Assembly: GCA_943354525.1 (NCBI GenBank)
Contig: CALRCI010000001.1
Span: forward strand, 1 to 46,923
Direction of reading: 5' to 3'
Length of the DNA: 46,923 nt
DNA from: Candidatus Nomurabacteria bacterium
Lineage (GTDB): Bacteria > Patescibacteriota > Minisyncoccia > Phycocordibacterales > UBA9973
The notes under the pieces were generated by a model that saw nothing but the letters and a program-made list of their open reading frames with translations, made no database searches and was not told the DNA's origin. Numbering within the stretch: position 1 is the stretch's first letter; the number at the start of each line of letters is the position of its first letter. Positions 1 to 7,703 of this stretch are shown piece after piece. The translations under genes and the position numbers were made by a program.

Positions 1-23
1 GAAGAGAATTCTGTTTGTGACAG

Positions 24-281
24 CTAGAGCTTGGGCTGCGTGACCGGTGTGTCTTTGAGGCTGGCGTCGGCGCTGGCATTGTCTGCATCGAGTGCATTCA
101 GACTTGCATCAGTGCTCGTAATATCCTGATTGAGTGCGGTATATGCTTGAGCCGACATCTGCGTGTTCGACGCTGTTGTTCGAGTATTCGAATTTTTGCG
201 AACGAGCAACCAGAGACCGAGAATAACGAGGGCTAAAAGGATGACAATCACGATAATACTGTTGTTTTTTTGTGTTTGCAT
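24..281 (-). CDS. small membrane-anchored hypothetical protein
   Basis: This is an 85-residue protein I cannot assign to a family. A short polar N-terminus (MQTQKNNS) is followed by one strong hydrophobic segment at about residues 8-27 and a basic RKN stop-transfer, then a Ser/Thr/Ala/Asp-rich tail with repeated DAS/NAS-like triplets. The likely topology is a single N-terminal anchor with a low-complexity extracytoplasmic tail. It is the first gene of the window, reads leftward and ends in TAG. Stem-loop element A1 separates it from the ZIP transporter gene on the same strand, so it is probably transcribed separately. The composition matches real small secreted CPR proteins, but without homologues this remains a prediction. 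Confidence 0.6.
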   Translation of the reverse strand: MQTQKNNSIIVIVILLALVILGLWLLVRKNSNTRTTASNTQMSAQAYTALNQDITSTDASLNALDADNASADASLKDTPVTQPKL

Positions 282-361
282 AAAGATTATGTGGATTAAC
301 TGGTAATGCTCCTATTATACTCCTAAGTGTCTAGAAGTTGCGATGTTTTTTACACAGGCCT

Positions 362-485
362 GAACCCGTTTTGCATGAGACATTTTCTCCTGCGGCACGC
401 ATAAAATTCTGCTGAATTTTTGCTCTGGCTCGGCTACCCGCCTGCGCGAGACCTCCGGAGAAAATGTCTCATGCAAAACGGGTTC
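362..485 (-). repeat. Long stem-loop element, family A copy 1 (A1)
   Basis: A 29-bp perfect inverted repeat (362-390 with 457-485) encloses a 66-nt core (391-456). Read on the minus strand, the core aligns without gaps to the cores of A2 (30748-30813) and A3 (39787-39852). Shared blocks include GGCGGGTAGCCGAG and ATGCGTG. The core holds an inner 7-bp hairpin, AAAATTC/GAATTTT. The arm sequence is unrelated to the arms of A2 and A3. It lies just past the stop codon of the ZIP gene, in that gene's transcribed orientation, so it may act as its terminator or 3' end structure. Confidence 0.85.
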
Positions 486-500
486 CGAAAACTAGTAGTG

Positions 501-1226
501 TTACATCAACCGTGTAATGACGAAAATGAAGACGGTACCGAGCACCGTGAGACCGATCGTTCCGAGTGAACTATGCTTGCTGTGCGCTTCGGGCAAGATA
601 TCGGACGCGCCGATGTAGAGCAGGAATCCCGCGAAGAATCCGAGATACAGTACGAGGAAATGCGGCGAAACATGGAAGAGAAATGTTGAGAGGACGCCAG
701 CGACCGGAGTGAGCGCATCGAGGAGAAGAAACCATTTCGCGCGGCCGATGCTGTTCTTGTGCGTGAGCATGAGTGTGACCGTGTTCATGCCGTCAGTGAA
801 ATCATGGGCGATGACGGCGACGGCGACGAGTACGCCGACGGCTGGAGAGACTTGAAAGCCGAGACCGATACCGACACCATCCATGAAACTGTGTCCGGCA
901 ATGGCGATAGCTGAGGCGATGCCGACATGCGGATGTTTGTGATCGGCATATTCATCTTCATGCGCGTGATGGATGACGATGACTTTCTCGAGGATGTGGA
1001 AGACAAGGAATCCGGCAACGAGCGCAATCATTGACTGGATCGGATTGAATTGGTGTTCGGTCACGAGCTCGATGATTTCAGGAAAGATATCGAATGCCAC
1101 GACGCCAAGCAGGACGCCGGCGGCGAATCCCATGATGAGGTGCAGACGGTTCTTCTGATGTATCGAAAAAAGTCCGCCGAGCGAGGTGGAAATGAATGTG
1201 GCAACCGAGAGTAATATGGCTTCCAT
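501..1226 (-). CDS. ZIP-family divalent metal transporter
   Basis: This 241-residue polytopic membrane protein most likely imports Zn(II) or another divalent metal. It shows the ZIP layout: hydrophobic helices throughout, a His-rich cytosolic loop at residues 86-100 (HHAHED...HKHPH), then the metal-site helices with HSFMDG (112-117) and HDFTDG (141-146) in place of the classical HNxPEG and HExPE motifs. The length suits a compact bacterial ZIP (ZupT-like proteins are about 250-270 aa). The start is supported by an extended -10 (TGC TATGAT) exactly 6 nt before ATG, which predicts a leaderless mRNA. Element A1 follows the stop codon. Family assignment is firm; the metal is inferred. Confidence 0.88.
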   Translation of the reverse strand: MEAILLSVATFISTSLGGLFSIHQKNRLHLIMGFAAGVLLGVVAFDIFPEIIELVTEHQFNPIQSMIALVAGFLVFHILEKVIVIHHAHEDEYADHKHPHVGIASAIAIAGHSFMDGVGIGLGFQVSPAVGVLVAVAVIAHDFTDGMNTVTLMLTHKNSIGRAKWFLLLDALTPVAGVLSTFLFHVSPHFLVLYLGFFAGFLLYIGASDILPEAHSKHSSLGTIGLTVLGTVFIFVITRLM

Positions 1227-1317
1227 ATCTCCATCATAGCATACGCGTCAACCCCCAAATACCTAGATAATTGTGTACATCGTATTAAAAGACTGATGAA
1301 AGGAGTATACTGAATGC

Positions 1318-1986
1318 ATGGAACAATTAAAAAACAATAAAAAAGTTACCACTGTGATCGCCGTAGCAGTACTCATCATTATTGGCTGTGTCATCTTCAA
1401 GGCCCATCCAGTAACGGCGCCGGCGACTGGCAATCCAACCCTCGAACAGACAGTGTCCGACGGTACGATTACAGTCGGCTATCCGTCTGATTTCGGTCTC
1501 GCGAAAAATGCGACGCAGGTGCTCGTGCATGCCTACATTCCGCCGTGCGATGAGAATTTCGATTACTGTCTCTATTACAACGGCGCTGCATACACTGGAA
1601 CGAACTTCGAGAGCGCGGGGGTGCGTATTGCGAAGCGCGCCGATCTCGCTACGGCGAGTCTGTGCCTGCAAACACTTCCGAACGGTTACACCAGCGGACT
1701 GACGCCGAAGATCACCACCGGCTCTGATTATCAGACCAGCGTCTTCTCCCCGCTCGGCGATGGCGCCACCGGACATTATGCTTCTGGGGCGCTTTATCGC
1801 CTCGCCTACGGCAGCGCCTGTTATGAATTTGAAACGCGCATCGGAGAAACGCAATTTGCGAATTACCCCGCCGGTACAATACAAGAATTCACTACCGCTG
1901 ACCGTGCGGCCGTGCAAGCGAAACTCGATGCCATCGCAACTGGTGTGACGCTCCCCGGTGGCGGACATATCACGTTCGCGAAATAG
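1318..1986 (+). CDS. Exported hypothetical protein with N-terminal anchor
   Basis: This 222-residue protein of unknown function has a basic N-terminus (MEQLKNNKK), a hydrophobic segment at about residues 11-27, then a soluble domain. The domain carries cysteines at about 78, 83, 121 and 167 (PPCDENFDYC, SLCLQTL, SACYEFE), which could form disulfides outside the membrane. I recognise no catalytic motif. The start codon is set by TATACT (1306-1311), which ends 6 nt before ATG, so the transcript is probably leaderless; an AAGGAG lies upstream of the -10 and so would not be in the mRNA. Stem-loop element B1 begins 6 nt after the stop codon. Confidence 0.7.
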   Translation: MEQLKNNKKVTTVIAVAVLIIIGCVIFKAHPVTAPATGNPTLEQTVSDGTITVGYPSDFGLAKNATQVLVHAYIPPCDENFDYCLYYNGAAYTGTNFESAGVRIAKRADLATASLCLQTLPNGYTSGLTPKITTGSDYQTSVFSPLGDGATGHYASGALYRLAYGSACYEFETRIGETQFANYPAGTIQEFTTADRAAVQAKLDAIATGVTLPGGGHITFAK

Positions 1987-1991
1987 CCGCC

Positions 1992-2147
1992 TCCCACAAA
2001 AAATAAATTAGATTTGGTTTTAGTGAGTCCGAGCAACCTTACTACCAGATACTTTTTTATATTCTCCGAGTCTTGCACGGAACGAATACTCAACGTATAC
2101 AGTATCGTTGCGACTCTAAAACCAAATCTAATTTATTTTTTGTGGGA
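1992..2147 (+). repeat. Long stem-loop element, family B copy 1 (B1)
   Basis: A 31-bp perfect inverted repeat (1992-2022 with 2117-2147) encloses a 94-nt core. The reverse complement of the core aligns without gaps to the 94-nt core of B2 (43625-43718). Conserved blocks include TCGCAACGAT, CTGTAT, TTCCGTGCAAGACT and GGTTGCTCGG. Just inside the arms the ends pair further (GAGTC with GACTC, GCAAC with GTTGC). The element sits directly after the stop codon of the 222-aa gene and before the convergent SWIB gene's own terminator. Confidence 0.82.
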
Positions 2148-2162
2148 TATCTATAATCCCTA

Positions 2163-2196
2163 ATAGAAAAATCCGGCCTAAGCCGGATTTTTCTAT
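2163..2196 (-). terminator. Rho-independent terminator of the SWIB gene
   Basis: A 15-bp perfect hairpin (2163-2177 with 2182-2196, loop CTAA) has a GCCGG-rich inner half and an A/T-rich outer half. Reading leftward it follows the SWIB stop codon after 7 nt. The T/A arms would allow it to work in both directions. Confidence 0.8.
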
Positions 2197-2203
2197 TTGT
2201 GTA

Positions 2204-2461
2204 TTATGAAAGATGTTTTGAGACGAGCTTGGTCATTTCAAACATATTGACCATGGCCTTGCCACCGAACACTGCCTTCAATTTTTCATCGGCGAGAATG
2301 TTGCGTTTTGCCTTCGGATCCTGAAGATTGTGCTTCTTAATATAAACCCAGAGCGCCTTGACGACTTCTGAGCGAGGCATCGGACCCTTACCGACGACTG
2401 CTTCGAGTTCGGCAGTGAGTTTCATCGGCTTCATAAATGCAGAATTTGCTTTTGCTGGCAT
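2204..2461 (-). CDS. SWIB/MDM2-domain protein
   Basis: This 85-residue protein consists almost entirely of a SWIB/MDM2 fold. Recognisable features are the opening MKPMKLTAELEAVVG, the central PRSEVVKALWVYIKKHNLQD helix-turn, then the basic DPKAKRNI, LKAVFGGKA and a final MFEMTKLVSKHL helix. SWIB domains occur in eukaryotic chromatin remodellers and as small free-standing proteins in some bacteria, where they are thought to be nucleoid-associated or DNA-condensing. Here the fused topoisomerase seen in chlamydiae is absent. It has its own hairpin terminator and an upstream TATTAT some 20 nt before ATG. The domain call is firm; the role is inferred. Confidence 0.85.
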   Translation of the reverse strand: MPAKANSAFMKPMKLTAELEAVVGKGPMPRSEVVKALWVYIKKHNLQDPKAKRNILADEKLKAVFGGKAMVNMFEMTKLVSKHLS

Positions 2462-2534
2462 ATGTATATTCTTTTAATTGATAATAGCTATACTCCCCGT
2501 ATTCTAGCATTCCCTAGGGGAAACACCATAGGGG

Positions 2535-2930
2535 CTACCTGTTGAGAAAAGTAATGGTCAATTGGAGGACAGTCGCAAACGAAACCCAGAGGAAATACGG
2601 GATCTGCATATAGGTCACCCACTTGATATGCGGATAGACGGCTACCATGGCCCAGATGAGCGTGGCGAGTACGAGAATGACGTCGGCTGCGGCCAAATAA
2701 TTATTTTTTAGACCGAATTGGAGATAGGTGAACGAGAAATTGAAGACGAGATTAAGCACGAACGGCAGCGCAACCATCCATGGCAGTTGCCTTTTGAAGA
2801 CTGCGAGAAAAACCTTGCCGAATGAAATCGCAATCAACACAAACAGGACGATCCACACCGGCCCGAACAACCACGCCGGCGGTGCCCATGAAGGTTTGAG
2901 TAATGTTTGATACCAAGAAGCTGTTTGCAT
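2535..2930 (-). CDS. TspO/MBR-family tryptophan-rich membrane protein
   Basis: This 131-residue membrane protein carries the family signature near its N-terminus: WYQTLLKPSWAPPAWLFGPV, equivalent to the usual PSWxPPxWxFxPVW. Hydrophobic helices and several Trp residues follow, including LIWAMVAVYPHIKW. Family members bind porphyrins and cholesterol-like ligands and are linked to stress responses. At 131 aa it is shorter than the typical 150-170, mainly through short loops. It starts 13 nt after the stop of the FN3/peptidoglycan-binding gene on the same strand and is probably co-transcribed with it. Confidence 0.85.
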   Translation of the reverse strand: MQTASWYQTLLKPSWAPPAWLFGPVWIVLFVLIAISFGKVFLAVFKRQLPWMVALPFVLNLVFNFSFTYLQFGLKNNYLAAADVILVLATLIWAMVAVYPHIKWVTYMQIPYFLWVSFATVLQLTITFLNR

Positions 2931-2943
2931 AGGGGTAAAAATT

Positions 2944-5256
2944 TTAGAGTCCGGTAATCACGCGCACTGCATGCTGAGTTTTTGGACCAAATGCGCCGTT
3001 AGCCGGAGTCACGCCGTACTTCTTCTGAAATGTTTTCACTGCATTACTCGTGCTGCGTTCGTAGCGTCCGGTAATCTTGCCACCATAACTTCCTTCGTGC
3101 GCGAGAAAGCGCTGGAGATCAGTGACAGCTGGCGTAACATGCCCAATATGAAGATTTCTCTCGAAGAGCTCGAGATCTCTGGGTATTTCGAGTATTACTG
3201 CGTTCTGCGAAAGTATGTGCAATTTCTTCTGCGTCGCCGTGTCAGTGATTCCAGTAACCATGAGATTATGCTTGGTTTGGAATCGCTTGAGTGCAGCTTC
3301 AGTCATCGGACCGAAATATCCAGTAATATACCCTTCGGGATATACATTTGAATCGGCAGCTAAAACTTCCTGCAGATGCGCGACTTCGATATCACGCGCG
3401 CCTTGTTTCAAAATCTCGACGAAATGTTTGACCGTGGTCACCGGCACGATTTCAGGAATTTTTTCCACGATGACTTCTTTGTTCTTGGCCGTCGGCATCA
3501 CTGCAATCTCTATCGGACGAGAATAATGCAGACCGGCATCGTAGGCATAGAGCGTGTAGTAATACGTCGTGCCGTTCGTAAGACCGGTATCGGTGAATGT
3601 ATCTGCGCCGCCGTCATAAACTTTTGTGCCTTCGAAAGGCGAGATGGCATATCGGCCTTCCATGCGCACTAATCTGATTTTTACCGTCGACGAATGCGCG
3701 GGTTTCGTCCACGAGAAGATGACTTGGTTCTCGGCACCGACGGCGAAGAGCAGTGTGGGTTGGCCGATGACGGAACTATCGATTGTGTGTGGTGGCAATC
3801 GCCCACCTGCATACACGGATGGAATAATCTTCACTTCTGAAATAACTGGAGACGGTATAGTGGAACCCTGAGGCGCGTTGGATGTAGTAAAAGAATAATT
3901 TTCTGAATACGTTATGTTGCCCGCTTCATCAATGACTTTCACACGATAGTGGTACAACGTTGCCGGTTGTAGTCCGCTCACTGGAAACGTATGGCTCATC
4001 GTCGCAGTGTCCGCCAAGGCAGTGGCCTGTCCGTATTCTGTCGTCGTACCGTATTCTACTTGCCCGCGTGTCGCTTTATCGGTCGCAGCAGAGATATTCA
4101 CGGCACTCGGACTGACAAGACTATATGAAACGGCGATGATATTTGCTGGAGCGATGACTGGTACCGGTGCGGCAAGCGTATTGAAATCATGGAGCGCTGA
4201 GACTGTCGCAGTACTCGCACCGCCAGCCTTGGACTTCACTTTGAAATAATAATTTGTGTTCGGCGTGAGTCCGGTAAGCGTGATCTGGTGTGCGGTTTTG
4301 AGTGTGGCATCAATTGATGACGAAGTGCCGAGCGCAGAACTCTCACCGTATGTAACTTGGGAATCGGCGGCAATATCAGTCGTCCATGCGATTGTGGCAC
4401 TCGTCTCAGTCACGTCAGTCACTTCTACTCCGGAAATGACTGCTGAAGGAGCAGGTGCTGGTGTCGTGTCTGCGGGAGGAGTTTCCGGTTCGGGTTCAGG
4501 CTCAGGAGCCGGTGCAGATACGTCAGTCAGTGTCGTAAATGAATTATCGGAAGAGTATCCGACGTTGCCCGCGCCGTCGGCCGAGACAACGCGATAATGA
4601 TAGACGGTGTCAGGCATGAGACCGGAGAGCGATGCTGTGTGATCGGTTGTGTACGCAGTATCGAGGGACGTCTGCGAGCCATAGTCAGGCGTCATACCGT
4701 ATTCGACATAACCATCGGCGACTTCATCGGTCGTCCAGCCGATATCGGCAGAGTTTTTCGTGATATTGGAAACAGAAACTTCGGTGACCGTCGGCGGATT
4801 AGTGTCAGCCGGAGTCTCTTCGGCGGCAGTTGTGAATGAGTGACCGCAGGAACGTGAAGTATTCTTCGATCCATCAGTCGCCGTGATGCAATAATAGTAA
4901 ATCGTATCCGGCGTGAGACCCATAATCGTCGTCGTGTGCATCGTCGTCTGGCTTGCACCGAGATCCGCAGTCGTGCCATAACTTTCGGTCAAACCGTATT
5001 CGAATGTCGATGTCGCCAATTCATCCGTCGTCCACATGAATGTCGCATCGGTTGGCGAAACACTCGCCTGCATGACGTCGGAAATAACTGGCGGCGTAGT
5101 GTCGGCCGGGGTAACCGTATCCATGGCCGGTTCAGTGTCAGCGGACGGAGAAGTCGCATCTGCGGGAGCAGACATATCAGAAAGTTGGGCAAATACCGGC
5201 ATGACATTCATCAGCGAAAAACTGAAAATCATAAAGAACGAAAAGATTTTTTTCAT
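2944..5256 (-). CDS. Secreted FN3-repeat protein with two C-terminal peptidoglycan-binding domains
   Basis: This 770-residue exported protein starts with a Sec signal peptide (hydrophobic core about residues 5-20, cleavage after VFA). An acidic Ala/Pro/Asp/Thr linker follows, then four fibronectin type III-like repeats at about residues 50-460. Each has the TPPVIS/SATIxWTTDExAxSxVEYG and GLxPxTxYxYxVxxxDxxGN signature. A fifth, divergent FN3 lies at about 490-590. The C-terminus has two PG_binding_1 domains (VAHLQEVL...YFGPMTEAALKRFQ and VTDLQRFLA...NAVKTFQKKYG). It probably bridges the cell wall to an outside partner, plausible for host attachment. Spacer hairpin 5276-5308 separates it from the VOC gene. 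Confidence 0.85.
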   Translation of the reverse strand: MKKIFSFFMIFSFSLMNVMPVFAQLSDMSAPADATSPSADTEPAMDTVTPADTTPPVISDVMQASVSPTDATFMWTTDELATSTFEYGLTESYGTTADLGASQTTMHTTTIMGLTPDTIYYYCITATDGSKNTSRSCGHSFTTAAEETPADTNPPTVTEVSVSNITKNSADIGWTTDEVADGYVEYGMTPDYGSQTSLDTAYTTDHTASLSGLMPDTVYHYRVVSADGAGNVGYSSDNSFTTLTDVSAPAPEPEPEPETPPADTTPAPAPSAVISGVEVTDVTETSATIAWTTDIAADSQVTYGESSALGTSSSIDATLKTAHQITLTGLTPNTNYYFKVKSKAGGASTATVSALHDFNTLAAPVPVIAPANIIAVSYSLVSPSAVNISAATDKATRGQVEYGTTTEYGQATALADTATMSHTFPVSGLQPATLYHYRVKVIDEAGNITYSENYSFTTSNAPQGSTIPSPVISEVKIIPSVYAGGRLPPHTIDSSVIGQPTLLFAVGAENQVIFSWTKPAHSSTVKIRLVRMEGRYAISPFEGTKVYDGGADTFTDTGLTNGTTYYYTLYAYDAGLHYSRPIEIAVMPTAKNKEVIVEKIPEIVPVTTVKHFVEILKQGARDIEVAHLQEVLAADSNVYPEGYITGYFGPMTEAALKRFQTKHNLMVTGITDTATQKKLHILSQNAVILEIPRDLELFERNLHIGHVTPAVTDLQRFLAHEGSYGGKITGRYERSTSNAVKTFQKKYGVTPANGAFGPKTQHAVRVITGL

Positions 5257-5275
5257 ACAATGTTTTTAAACTAAT

Positions 5276-5308
5276 AAGTACCTTCAGTGTACATCACTGA
5301 AGGTACTT
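5276..5308 (-). terminator. Hairpin terminator downstream of the VOC gene
   Basis: A 14-bp perfect hairpin (5276-5289 with 5295-5308, loop TACAT). Reading leftward it follows the VOC stop codon at 5326 and precedes the FN3 gene start at 5256. Confidence 0.72.
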
Positions 5309-5325
5309 CTGTCTGAGGATAAGTA

Positions 5326-5730
5326 TTACTTCGCGTTCGGGTCAGTTTGATGCAAGCCGAACGTATTACCTTCCGTATCGAGGAAATATCCCTGCCAGGC
5401 CATGTTGCCGATGGCGAATTTTGGCATCGCCACTCGGCCGCCCGCCGACAAAATTTTCTCGGCTGCTTGGTCAAAGTTTTCTACTTGGACCGTACAGACG
5501 TACGCATTTGATCCCTGACCCGCTGCCGGCGCTGGACATGGCCGTTTGAGCATTCCGCCGTTTATTCCGGGCTCTTTGCTGTCCATGGGAGCGGTCATGA
5601 TACCGGCATAGGGCGTTCCCGTCGTCGCCGACCAGTCCACATAGTCCCATCCGAAGACATCCTTATAAAACTTCTGCGCCCGCTCCATATCATCCACTTG
5701 TATTTCAAAATGCACTACTCTGTTTAACAT
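5326..5730 (-). CDS. VOC-superfamily (glyoxalase/dioxygenase-fold) protein
   Basis: This 134-residue protein matches the vicinal-oxygen-chelate fold. Two beta-alpha-beta-beta-beta modules are visible: VVHFEIQVDDMERAQKFYKD followed by FGWD, and AYVCTVQVENFDQAAEKILS followed by GGRVAMPK...GYFLDTEGNTFGLHQ. His at residue 7, Glu at 9 and a late DTEGN are in positions used for metal binding in such enzymes. The closest type is the predicted-enzyme/lactoylglutathione-lyase-related group. Substrate cannot be told from sequence. It forms a single-gene unit between two hairpins/repeats. Confidence 0.82.
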   Translation of the reverse strand: MLNRVVHFEIQVDDMERAQKFYKDVFGWDYVDWSATTGTPYAGIMTAPMDSKEPGINGGMLKRPCPAPAAGQGSNAYVCTVQVENFDQAAEKILSAGGRVAMPKFAIGNMAWQGYFLDTEGNTFGLHQTDPNAK

Positions 5731-5781
5731 TTGATTTTACGAAATCATGTCGCGCAACCGTCCATTAAAGCGAGACACGAT

Positions 5782-5816
5782 TTATTGATTATTGATAATT
5801 GGTTATTTGTTATTTT
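5782..5816. repeat. Degenerate heptamer array (5 units)
   Basis: Five consecutive 7-nt units (TTATTGA, TTATTGA, TAATTGG, TTATTTG, TTATTTT) run up to and into the stop codon of the leftward gene that ends at 5815. The period is exactly 7. Compare the arrays at 13274, 14295, 27966, 30038, 46379 and 46458, whose unit sequences differ. Confidence 0.65.
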
Positions 5817-6339
5817 ATCTGATTCCCGTGTCGATGTCGAAATTCACCGTCGTCGTGTTAAATGAACTCACTACTGCTTTCTTCTTCTCGCCTGCGCCGA
5901 TGCCGGCTGGTTGGATCTGAAGGAAGTACGTTCCCGGACCGAGCGCGATCTTGTAATTACCGCTCGCATCAAGCGCTACAGATTCTTTGACTGTCGTGGC
6001 ATTCGATTCGTACACGATCACACTGCGTGATGTATATGCTTCCGGTGGCACCTGGCACGGATGTCCCATTTGTTCGACCGGACAAAACGGTCCGATCGTG
6101 ACGTGTCCACTGACATACCCTGCCGCAATTCTGCCATCACTCGGAGTCGGACACGCGGCGAATTCACATGTCGGTCCGACTCTGCCCACTGCCGATCCAT
6201 CCGGACAAATCTTCGCTTCCATCGAACACGCCACCTGTCCACCACCAGACGCAGGATCATGCTTCTGTGTCGCGAACACAACCGCTCCGACAAGAGCTAC
6301 TGCTAATATGATACCTATGAGATTTTTTGAATTAGTCAT
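5815..6339 (-). CDS. Exported hypothetical protein with Cys motif and carboxypeptidase-regulatory-like domain
   Basis: This 174-residue protein has an N-terminal hydrophobic anchor (about residues 8-23). A short cysteine motif, ACSMEAKICPDGSAVGRVGP then CEFAACP, follows; it recurs in secreted CPR proteins. The C-terminal half reads as a small beta-sandwich like a carboxypeptidase regulatory domain (GHVTIGPFCPVEQ, SVIVYESNATTVKESVALD, GNYKIALGPGTYFLQIQP). Pairs of cysteines suggest disulfides outside the cell. The start is fixed by an extended -10, TGC TATACT, ending 6 nt before ATG (leaderless). Function unknown; probably a surface protein. Confidence 0.72.
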   Translation of the reverse strand: MTNSKNLIGIILAVALVGAVVFATQKHDPASGGGQVACSMEAKICPDGSAVGRVGPTCEFAACPTPSDGRIAAGYVSGHVTIGPFCPVEQMGHPCQVPPEAYTSRSVIVYESNATTVKESVALDASGNYKIALGPGTYFLQIQPAGIGAGEKKKAVVSSFNTTTVNFDIDTGIR

Positions 6340-6427
6340 ATAGTAAGTATAGCATTGTAAACGCTTAAGTATTTTTGGGGAGGCTCGGAGATTAGACTCT
6401 GATTCGTAATAACGCTATACTTGAGGT

Positions 6428-7060
6428 ATGTTATTTCATACATCAAACAAAGTGACAGATGCAGGGCGGGCGCAGGGAGTAGCGGAAGTGCTGGAGAATG
6501 CCAAGCCGGACAGTGATTTCTATATATTGGTCGTCGGAGCAATACTGCTCGCGGCGAGCGGAATATTGCTCGACAGCATTCCGGTGCTCATTGCGAGCAT
6601 GGTTGTTGCACCGCTCATGTGGCCGATTCTCGGACTCTCGCTCGGCATCAATTCCGGCGACACGAAGCTCATCGGCCGTTCCCTTTCCATGCTCGTCATA
6701 TCTATGATTGTGGCGCTCGGTGTGTCCGCGCTCGGCGCACATATCGCACTGCAGTATTTCGGCTGGAATCTCCAAGGCATCTTCATCTCCTTCTCGCCGA
6801 ATTATTTCTTTGACGTCTTCATTGCCGTGATTTCCGGCGCGATTGCGGCCTACGGGTTGGTGCGGACCAAAGTCGGCGGTGCGATGACTGGCATCGGTAT
6901 CGCCGTCTCGCTCATGCCGCCGCTCGTGGCAACCGGGATCGGACTGGTTACGTCAAAAATACTTTCAGAGAGCGCATTGATGATATTCGCGCTCAACGTT
7001 CTCGGCATTCTCATCGCCAGCTGTATCACATTCGCCATTCTCAAAGTTAAAAGCAAATAA
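6428..7060 (+). CDS. DUF389-family membrane protein
   Basis: This 210-residue polytopic protein matches the hydrophobic core of DUF389 (TIGR00341-like). Diagnostic stretches are ILVVGAILLAASGILLDSIP, IASMVVAPLMWPILGLSLGI, NSGDTKLIGRS and GGAMTGIGIAVSLMPPLVATG. The usual N-terminal ACT-like extension is absent, so this is a minimal version with about six helices. No function is established for the family. TATACT ends 6 nt before ATG, predicting a leaderless mRNA. The stop codon is inside a 24-bp stem shared with the convergent mscL. Confidence 0.82.
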   Translation: MLFHTSNKVTDAGRAQGVAEVLENAKPDSDFYILVVGAILLAASGILLDSIPVLIASMVVAPLMWPILGLSLGINSGDTKLIGRSLSMLVISMIVALGVSALGAHIALQYFGWNLQGIFISFSPNYFFDVFIAVISGAIAAYGLVRTKVGGAMTGIGIAVSLMPPLVATGIGLVTSKILSESALMIFALNVLGILIASCITFAILKVKSK

Positions 7061-7103
7061 GCATAAAAAAATCCCGATGATCGGGATTTTTTTATGCTTA
7101 TTT
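7055..7103. terminator. Bidirectional 24-bp terminator stem covering both stop codons
   Basis: A 24-bp perfect inverted repeat (7055-7078 with 7080-7103, one central base). The arms include the TAA of the rightward DUF389 gene and the TAA of the leftward mscL. It has an A/T-rich outside and CCCGAT/ATCGGG inside, fitting termination in both directions. Confidence 0.85.
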
Positions 7104-7388
7104 CGCTTCGAGTTTGAAGAGTTTCCGTGCGATAACGAAGACGATAATCGCGAGAATGAGGAAGTTGAGGAATGCGGCGAGAAATGAGCCGTACGCGAGA
7201 TGAACTGAGCCCATCGAGAGTGTGGCTTCTTTCCACGATTCCGAGCCAAAGATCGGTGCGAGAAGCGGCATGACTATATCGTTGACAAACGAGGTCACAA
7301 GGGTGGTCGCGGCAGCACCCATGACAAATGCGATGGCGAGAGAAATAATCTTGTATTCTCGGAGGAATTGTGCAAATTCTTTGATCAT
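7098..7388 (-). CDS. mscL: Large-conductance mechanosensitive channel MscL
   Basis: This 96-residue protein is a compact MscL. It releases osmolytes when membrane tension rises under hypo-osmotic shock. The N-terminal amphipathic helix and pore helix are clear (EFAQFLREYKIISLAIAFVM then GAAATTLVTSFVNDIVMPLL), as is TM2 (GSFLAAFLNFLILAIIVFVI). The periplasmic loop and C-terminal bundle are cut short compared with the usual 130-150 aa, so the C-terminal helix is nearly absent (ARKLFKLEAK). It starts 3 nt after the stop of the 86-aa membrane gene, so the two form an operon. Confident call. Confidence 0.92.
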   Translation of the reverse strand: MIKEFAQFLREYKIISLAIAFVMGAAATTLVTSFVNDIVMPLLAPIFGSESWKEATLSMGSVHLAYGSFLAAFLNFLILAIIVFVIARKLFKLEAK

Positions 7389-7391
7389 AGA

Positions 7392-7652
7392 TTATGCCTT
7401 GTGGAATTTATTCCAGATGAGGGCAAAGACCGAACTGATGATGTAACCCATGACGAATGCGATGGCGATGAGGCCGATGGCGCGCGGAAGTGAGAAGGTC
7501 GCGACCATATACGGATTCTGCATGAAGTGCATCTGGTAAACGAAATCCATGAGCGACTGTCCCCAGCCGAGAGCGACGATAATCGACCACACGAGATGGA
7601 GCACTGCGGCAAACGTACCGAACGTGAGCGCGAATTTTTGTCTGTGAATCAT
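7392..7652 (-). CDS. Two-helix membrane protein (DUF5676-like)
   Basis: This 86-residue protein has two hydrophobic helices: one at about residues 9-30 (FALTFGTFAAVLHLVWSIIV) and one at about 58-80 (AIGLIAIAFVMGYIISSVFA). A short segment, VYQMHFMQNPYMV, links them. The layout, size and HF-x-N-P segment resemble DUF5676-type proteins, which have no known role. It is the first gene of a two-gene unit with mscL, hinting at a link to membrane stress, though in such gene-dense genomes adjacency is weak evidence. Confidence 0.65.
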   Translation of the reverse strand: MIHRQKFALTFGTFAAVLHLVWSIIVALGWGQSLMDFVYQMHFMQNPYMVATFSLPRAIGLIAIAFVMGYIISSVFALIWNKFHKA

Positions 7653-7703
7653 AAAAATTATTTTATAATTGATAATACTTATAGTATATCAAGTCTTGAG
7701 AAA

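Noticed and set aside
362..485. Family A and B elements as integron attC sites
   Set aside because: attC sites have conserved outer R/L boxes and a variable centre; here the centre is conserved and the outside varies, and no integrase is seen.
4256..4597. Long open frames opposite the FN3 gene (and many similar ones opposite other genes)
   Set aside because: They mirror the codon pattern of a well-supported gene on the other strand and have no motifs, promoter or compact domain.
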